Assembly (NCBI GenBank): GCA_021234155.1
Contig: JAJEKV010000057.1
Span: forward strand, 4,929,821-4,993,820
Reading direction: 5' to 3'
Source: Isoetes taiwanensis
Taxonomy: Eukaryota; Streptophyta; Lycopodiopsida; Isoetales; Isoetaceae
Length of the DNA stretch: 64,000 nt
Shown here: piece by piece, positions 57,826 to 64,000 of the stretch
Layout of the letters: every line of letters starts with the position of its first letter
Numbering within the stretch: the stretch's first letter is position 1
Position numbers and translations under genes: made by a program
Notes under the pieces: generated by a model
Database searches by the model: none
Seen by the model: the letters and a program-made list of their open reading frames with translations, nothing else
Told to the model about the DNA's origin: nothing

Positions 57826-59487
57826 TGTGGCGTCCCCACTTCGCATCACGGTGCCCTCGCAGGTATACAAGCAGGAGTTCATCCCCATACCAGCTCCATG
57901 CTATCTGGGGCCCTCCCGTGACTTTGTGGCGTGGCCGGGTTCGATTGGGAAGAGTGGAAGGGTCATTACACCGATCTCCCTCGGGGCCTACCTAGGCTGC
58001 GGAAAGCGTAAACATACATGTCGGTAGCACATACATCAACATCATATGACCATCACGAAGGATGGTCCTCCACATATCTGCATAGACAAAGATCGGCACA
58101 TCACATAGGGAATCCTACCCAAGGCTCGGACTCAAAGGGATGGCCCGGCGGCTTGGGTCTCAGTTCATTTGGGGCGAGAATTCATGGCAATGGATTTGGC
58201 TGGCATAAAGCTTATAGCCTAGGGTTGTCCACTCCATCGCCCCTCACATTGCACACTGCGGTAGGTTGAAAAGTGTTGGGACTGGCGTAGCCGGGATGCA
58301 TAGCCAAAGGGGCTATATCTGGTTACATCTCCCGGTTCGATGGGGCGGTGGGGATTTCTCCCTCGAGAGATCTCACGATCTTGACTCAAAGGTGACTAGG
58401 GGCCCTTTGCCCGTATTGACTTGAACTCAATGGAAGGTCATATTCACCACCTCACGAGTGTCGAGCCCATGCCTTGCCCACCTGCAGCGGTGGCAAGCCA
58501 TTAGACCTAGTCACGGTGACCCCGTGATCTTTACACACGGAGAGTGGTTCAAAGTCGAGAACATGAACCTCCTTATAAGCCCGGTCACGCCCTTCACCCA
58601 CAACCGGGTGTGGCTCTTGTGCCTGGCGCATCTACGGTGTGCTAGAGAGGCTACTCTAGGAGCATCAACTACAAAGCTTTGGGTCTCTACCCCCTTCCCA
58701 ATACAAGGAGTTCTGAGAGATACATCATCCATATACATCTGGAGGAAGAACTAAAGAACAAGATCTAATCTATATCATAGAGTTAGGTTCTTTAGTTAGA
58801 ATCTGCTATCTAGAGTTCTAGAGAGGGCTGCTATGAGCAATCTAATAGGCTAAACCTATTGATTCAATGCCTAAAATAGGGTTTAGACTATCTAATTGGC
58901 CAAATACGATCCTTGAGGGGCTCCTCGACTGAGCTTCGACCATCCTGGCGGGCTTCGAATCTCGAGGAACTAAGGATGCAATTCTCCCGTGATGCGGGAT
59001 GCGGTTTTGGTTTGTTGAGGCTGACCAAAGCGAGTTCTAAAAACCCTAAAATCGAAAATTAGGTTAGTTAGGGTTTCCAACCCTATATAGACAAGGGGGT
59101 GGCTAGGGTTTCCAATTATCCCCTTTTGGCATGTGGGATAATTGGGAAAAGGGCCCACTTGCCTTTAAGGGCTAGGTGGCCAAATGTGCCCACATGGAAA
59201 TGTGTGCACCCAAATGTGCTCACATGGAAATGTGTGCACATTAATGAATATTGTACATTGGAAAATGTGCATTAATTTACACCTATGGGTATGGCCCACT
59301 TGGCATCAAGTGGCCACATGGAAATGTGTGCCCACATTAATGTGTACATTGGAAAATGTGCACATTAATACTATCTCACATTCTTAGCAAGTTGCCCCTA
59401 GGGGCTACCCACTTGGCTGCGTTGGGTACCGCGTCGGTCGGGATGGCGTGTGCGGCGTGGCGATGGCGGTACAATACTCGTCTGGGG
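57826..59487 (-). repeat. LTR of the minus-strand element (its 5' LTR)
   Basis: Copy of 48452-50158, aligned from TGTGGCGTCCCCAC to the region of GCAAGTTGCCCCTAGGGGCT and beyond, failing near 59487. Long blocks are identical to the other LTR, but differences cluster as small insertions and deletions at G/C-rich spots, for instance around 57915, 58015, 58285 and 58610. Confidence 0.85.
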
Positions 59488-60300
59488 CATTATCTTTGTC
59501 TTTGGAAGCGTCACATCTGGAGTGCCTCAAAGTTATTAGGGAGGGATGCCCAATATATGATGTTAAGGATAATGAGCTGCGAACAACACGGAAGATGGGA
59601 CATGTGATCTTCATTATGATATCCATGCTGTCAGACGAGGAATATGATAATGACAATAGCAGTGCATGAGAATATTTTCTTCTAGATGATCCAGACTTAA
59701 CAGCTATATTCTATCATACGGATCAGGATCAGGATTAGGAACATGATGAGTCAGAAGAGGATGAGGATCGGGACCTCTCCTAAGTGGTGAAATCAAATAC
59801 GAGCTACTAACTAAGGAGAAGGGCCCCCTTAAATAAAAATGGATTTCCCCCGTCTATGGCTGCTTACCTCGTCGAGGCATTTGCTCCAATTGATACAACG
59901 TGCTTGGAGCTTCATGTTGGAGGTTATATTGCCCGAGAGGCTCTTATGGGTGTTGGAAGATGTCCTTTGCTTTGTGTGGTGATGAGCGAGGCCAAAGACT
60001 TTCTTGAACCATTCCTCATGCATGTACTTGCCAAATCTCCTAAAGGCCCTTATGGCAGCCTGAAATCCTCGGCAATCAAAAGCCTCGTGGACTTGTCAAT
60101 TCAAAGATGGACGATGGTTACGGTGGGGAACTAGTAATCTGACGATAAGGAAAGTAATGACCAAGTGGCTACTAAAGCGGCTGCTCAAAGTAATGTGATG
60201 AAGGCGAACATAGGGAATATCCTTGCCTCCCGTGCGGGTGATGCAAGCGACAATAAAATAGATCTAATTGACAAGGCAACCGCAGTGAAGGGCCATTGAT
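59488..60300 (+). pseudogene. Unassigned coding-like fragments
   Basis: Just outside the LTR, a frame continues with ASHLECLKVIREGCPIYDVK to an acidic SDEEYDNDNSS end (stop at 59667), then an acidic stretch after further stops. A second frame at 59856-60134 (92 residues, MAAYLVEAFAPIDTTCLEL onward) and an Ala/Asp-rich tail follow. They may belong to one broken gene, perhaps the one disrupted by the LTR element. No family recognised. Confidence 0.25.
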
Positions 60301-60789
60301 AACCTAAAGCGACTCTAGTAATTCCGCGAGGTTTGCCAAATCAATACTAAAATAATGTCGGTTATTGAAACGCGTAAGAGGAACTAATAGAAAATAACAA
60401 TACTAGCGGTCGAGGAAAACCGCGGAGATTAAGGGTGGAAGGGGAGAATGGAATGGCGACGGCGGCGTGGCGAAGAGGATAGGTATGGCCTTGCGGATGA
60501 AATCGGCGCCCCGTGTGATTTAATTTATCTTTGTTTTTTGAATTCGGCGCCAAGCATGCTTTAATTATATTTCATTGTCACCCTAAATCGCAGGCGATTT
60601 GGTTAAAGCCTAACTCAAATCCGCCTAGCTTGTTTGTGTGATCATATCTTTTGACCCGGATACATGTTTGATGTTTGACTTGCCTTACATTTCTAAGAAG
60701 GTTGTGGTATTACGACTTAAGCGGAGTCCTTTGTAAGACTTTTAGAAAAATTAAGTGGCTAGAGATCGGTTTCATCGGAGGACCCGGTA
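60301..60789. other. Spacer, nothing recognised
   Basis: No gene recognised. Confidence 0.3.
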
Positions 60790-61060
60790 GAATCAAACAC
60801 CAAGTGGATCTATCCGCGGACGCGCTTGAAAGGAGATGCTAGATGAGGCATTTAGATTATTTCAAGTTGGTATTTGGTCATCCATGGAACTAAAGAACAT
60901 CAAGGATACTTTGGAGGAACTGGGGGACATGCATAGACATTGGTTGACCTTTTGGGATCAGAACAAATGTGTGAAGTTCACTAATCCCAAGGATCCAACA
61001 GGCAAAACAAGGTTGCAAATTAAACGGGAGTGTTGCAGCACTCCGTTTCAAAATTCCTTT
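60790..61060 (+). pseudogene. FCP1/NIF-type (HAD) phosphatase fragment, frameshifted
   Basis: The frame from 60836 encodes LDEAFRLFQVGIWSS followed by MELKNIKDTLEELGDM and FWDQNKC, matching the FCP1-like phosphatase domain (pattern F-VGIWSS ... FVWDQ-C). The block before it (YPRTRLK, corresponding to the RP-L-EFL element) is in another frame, separated by one extra G near 60832. The catalytic DxDxT part and the rest of the domain are absent, so only a middle exon-sized piece remains. Relatives dephosphorylate proteins such as the RNA polymerase II tail. Confidence 0.62.
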
Positions 61061-64000
61061 AAAAAAACGTCTTTTTTAAAATTGGGCTTTTTAGGAGGGT
61101 TTAAAATTTCGGGGAATGCGACTTTTTTTGGCCTATTTTTTGGGGTCTTTTTTGGACCGCGACTTTGGTTTTAGGTGAAGCGATGGAAATAGCAAAAATC
61201 AGACATGAGTACGTAATTTTATGCAGGTGGATGTAGAAAAAACACAAATTTAGTAAAAAAAATATTAATAATTTCTTTACTGTTTTTGTGTTACATAAAT
61301 AATGGCAATCAGTAATAAATGTCAATCAGTAGCCACAGCATAAGTTTTGTCAAAGATCTAAATTATAGTCTTCTTCATTTTTCTTGCTGGTCTCAGCTTG
61401 GTCAGAATCTATCTTTTCACCTGTTGGTAGTTGATTCCGGTATGGCAGCAAGAGCTACCTCCTTTAGCTCTGCAAAAGTAGCTTCGTCATCCAAGGAGCT
61501 TGTAAATGGAGGCTATATCTCCGAAGATGTCATCTTAGCAAAATCAGAATTAGACTTTGCCCCCAACTATGAATCCTATCTTGGAGAGGCTGTCAAATAT
61601 TGGTAGCCATGTCCATAATGTTCATATATAGTCGTGCGTGCTACATGCTCCCTGATTTTCTGCTCAACGTTTTCTCGGGTTTGGGCACGGTGTCCAGGTG
61701 CCTCGATATCGTGCTCAGGTCTGGGCAAACTACAACAACCTCAAATCTGGCCTGGCAGCAGTTTGAATGTACAAGCCATGCAGTTTGCATATGATCATCT
61801 AGCTGTTGCATGCATAGCACAATGCTGGAAAGGTGTTGCTTCTCATCATTTATCTGCTTACTCATGAGTGCAGGTGCTACTGACTTTATTTTCTCTGTAA
61901 GGCACACCAATCTAGCTTTGATGTCATCTACACTTGCTTGCATGGCTTGCATGAGCTTCTAGGGTGGGGTTGCCTCCTATCGCGCATGCACCCTTTACCG
62001 CCCACCCCCCTCCCTTGTAACATATTTTGCAAACCGTTAAGATAAAAAATCAATGGACAAGATTTGTTTGCACTATAATAGGGCCTAACTACCACTATTT
62101 ATGGGTGCAAGTGCGCGATGCGTGGGTCCGGAATAAAAGTGTTATAATTTCTCTTTCCCATATCTGTTTAGGACATGGACACGTGCATGTGAAAGCTATT
62201 TTGAAGGGTTTTTTGGGGATTTAAAAATCTGCCACGTTTGATTCTTAAATCTCCTTGAAAAGCTTTGAAGAAGAGGATGGAGATCCCCTGCGCAATAGAA
62301 GGAGACCCCTCCCATGAAGGGGGCCATCAGACCCCTAATGTTACGCCTACTCTAACTTTTTGCAGGTATGTCGGAATCTGACGGTTTTGGGTTCATGTGA
62401 AACGCAATTATGTTAGGAATCCAAAAAATCCATTTTTAAACAATTCTGAGTTTGGCCGTGTCTCCATTTTTATGATCTGCTCTTAAGTGCGCGAGATATG
62501 GAGACCATACCCTAAGGATCTAGAAATGGGGGATCTGCATTTCTATGTGAACAACTTGCTGCTCATTTGGTTACCATGAGCATGTCTTGCTATGTGTGTG
62601 GTATCTGCCTTAGCCCTTGTTGGTTTTCTCAGTGAAGGTTTGCTGCTTTTTCCTGTGCGGTCTGTTCTGCATATTGCAATTGCATCTATAGCGGTTGCAG
62701 TGGATGGGCCTTGTACGTCTATGGGAGTTGAGGAAGGGATTGTGGATGCTTTGTGCATTGGGTGGGCCTATAGAGAAGATCTAGTTGATGGACACAGTTA
62801 TGAAGAGGAAGTCAATACAACAATAAAATACTGTGGATGAGTGTACACGATGCCTGGCCTCAGTGATTGCCATTTAGGGGAAGGGGAGGGGAGTTTGGAG
62901 GGCTACAATCTTGTGGGTGGGAGGTTCAATTCTTGCTTTTGCGGGGTTCTTTTTTTAGGGTGGACTTGGGGTGAGCCCAGGACTTAGAGTATATGGGCTA
63001 CCTATCAGTGAATTGTAAGGCTTTTGTTTGGGACTACCATTGTTGTAAGAGTCAAAGGCCAAAGGCACAATCAAAGGCAAGCCTAGAGTTGTCATGGCAA
63101 TGGACCAAAAGTGGTGCATTTGCACTGTTCACTTTAAAATTCATATAAAATCAATGGCTCAAAATTCAATAAAATCCTTCCTAGAAGTTCATATATGGCA
63201 GTCATATTCTATATAAAAAATACTTAAAAATCTATCTACCTCTATTCTTGAAAGTTATGCTTATGTGAATCCAAGGAGGTCATGCCAAGACTGCCTTATA
63301 TTTACATAAGGCAAAACTGTCTTAATGAAACGATTTTTTTGAATTTTTTCAGTATTTTTTTATTTTTCTATGCAAGTTAGAGAATACAATACAAAAAACT
63401 ACACCTCATTCCGAGTTATGAGAAGGAAGATAGAGAGGGTCAAAACTGTTTTCTGTCTTCTGTGGACCAATAATGGTTCCCAGAAGGCTATTCTCGAATC
63501 AAATCTCTAACTTTTTCCAATAAATGAATTTTGGATTGGAATTTGGAATATAAGTAGTAAACAAGTTGTTTCATCCTAGAAAAATGTTTATTGGTCTTGA
63601 TTTCTATGTTTTGGTTTTTTCATACAATTTTTAATACGATCGACTAATAATTTATGTCTATATTGAAGAAGAAAAAGAAGAATGATTCAAGTTCGTCCTT
63701 CAAAAAATTATAATATGAAAGCTTATAACAATAAGAGACAAATGCAAAAAAAAAACACACAAAACGAGCATAGCACTTGTTCTAAAAAAATCAAGAAAGA
63801 TTTCTGTCCGGAGACCATTATTGGTCCACAGTTTGTTTAAAATTCAAGCATTTTAGCATCAACTTCAAATTATTTGCTAAATTACGTCTTTCATGAATTT
63901 TGAAGCATATGCTTTGAGTTGTGACCTTCAAAAGCGGCGGCAGTTGTGGATCTTTCAGGGGATTCAGCAGCCTGCAGCCTCTCTGATTCCTCGACGCAGG
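61061..64000. other. Spacer to the window end
   Basis: No supported gene. A minus-strand frame at 61952-61641 begins with a coiled-coil-like stretch (MQASVDDIKARLVCLTEKIK) but shows nothing else. A B-box-like GGTTCAATTC with a T run 20 bases later (62925-62957) resembles a tRNA-derived SINE head and is similar to 57287-57310. Confidence 0.35.

Larger units (their letters stand above)
48452..59487 (-). mobile_element. 11-kb LTR retrotransposon without recognisable pol (LARD-like), minus strand
   Basis: Two copies of a 1.7-kb LTR enclose 7.67 kb. Orientation comes from the polypurine tract beside the left copy and from a degenerate initiator-Met primer site beside the right copy (minus-strand GGTATCGAGC, next to 57826). 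No reverse transcriptase, integrase or protease motif is found in the interior. Only short minus-strand frames rich in charged residues appear (56246-55926 with a basic RKGRPKRGS stretch; 54102-53710, charged and perhaps gag-like). It is therefore probably a non-autonomous large retrotransposon derivative. The right LTR lacks about its first 20 bases, so no target duplication can be confirmed (the left flank is ATCCG). Confidence 0.8.

Noticed and set aside
48452-59487. Plus-strand orientation of the LTR element
   Set aside because: The polypurine tract and the Met-type primer site both fit only the minus strand.
61641-61952. Minus-strand coiled-coil-like ORF as a gene
   Set aside because: Only about 50 residues look helical, with no family match, splice signals or neighbours.
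62880-62960. Full SINE at the B-box-like site
   Set aside because: No convincing A box, body or target duplication was seen, so it is left as a note in the spacer entry.

Overview
This window is nuclear DNA from a land plant, probably a vascular plant with a large, transposon-rich genome. The evidence is GT-AG introns, an NRT1/PTR (NPF) transporter gene, a plant-type galactan synthase (GT92) pseudogene, plant hAT, Ty3/gypsy and CACTA-type remnants, AT-rich spacers and very low gene density. I cannot name the species. Only one protein gene looks intact: the four-exon NPF transporter at 28,068-30,198.

Layout. 0.75-3.0 kb: a broken Ty3/gypsy-like element with two LTR-like repeats and an RNase H domain placed before the reverse transcriptase. 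4.84-24.24 kb: a 19.4-kb hAT-superfamily transposon with matching 13-bp terminal inverted repeats (CAGGGATAGGTTC) and a perfect 8-bp target-site duplication (AACTGAAT at 4832-4839 and 24237-24244). 24-28 kb: spacer with small tandem repeats. 28-30.2 kb: NPF gene. 31.5-33.1 kb: degenerate tandem array. 36.0 kb: a tRNA-like Pol III unit on the minus strand. 39.1-39.9 kb: 0.4-kb tandem duplication. 41.6-42.3 kb: GALS-like GT92 pseudogene. 43.9-48.1 kb: decayed coiled-coil, CACTA-like and unknown nuclear-protein gene remains. 48.45-59.49 kb: an 11-kb minus-strand LTR element without recognisable pol. 60.8-61.06 kb: a frameshifted FCP1/HAD-like phosphatase fragment. The rest is spacer.

The most interesting part is the giant hAT element. 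From left to right it holds a divergent protein kinase gene, a coiled-coil plus RING-like gene on the same strand, and then a 1.5-kb cluster of at least six long imperfect hairpins (9,872-11,330). Two of these hairpins are paralogous, and two are enclosed by a further stem. By hand alignment, transitions between the hairpin arms favour G.U-compatible changes over A.C mismatches on the plus strand by roughly four to one, which suggests selection on a folded plus-strand RNA. Next come hAT transposase remains (minus strand) and a BED-finger ORF (plus strand), then accessory repeats. The kinase and RING genes carry a few stops and frameshifts, so this copy is decayed, but core catalytic residues survive. 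I read it as a cargo-carrying hAT whose cargo may have been a kinase/RING/hairpin-RNA module. The link between these parts is inference.
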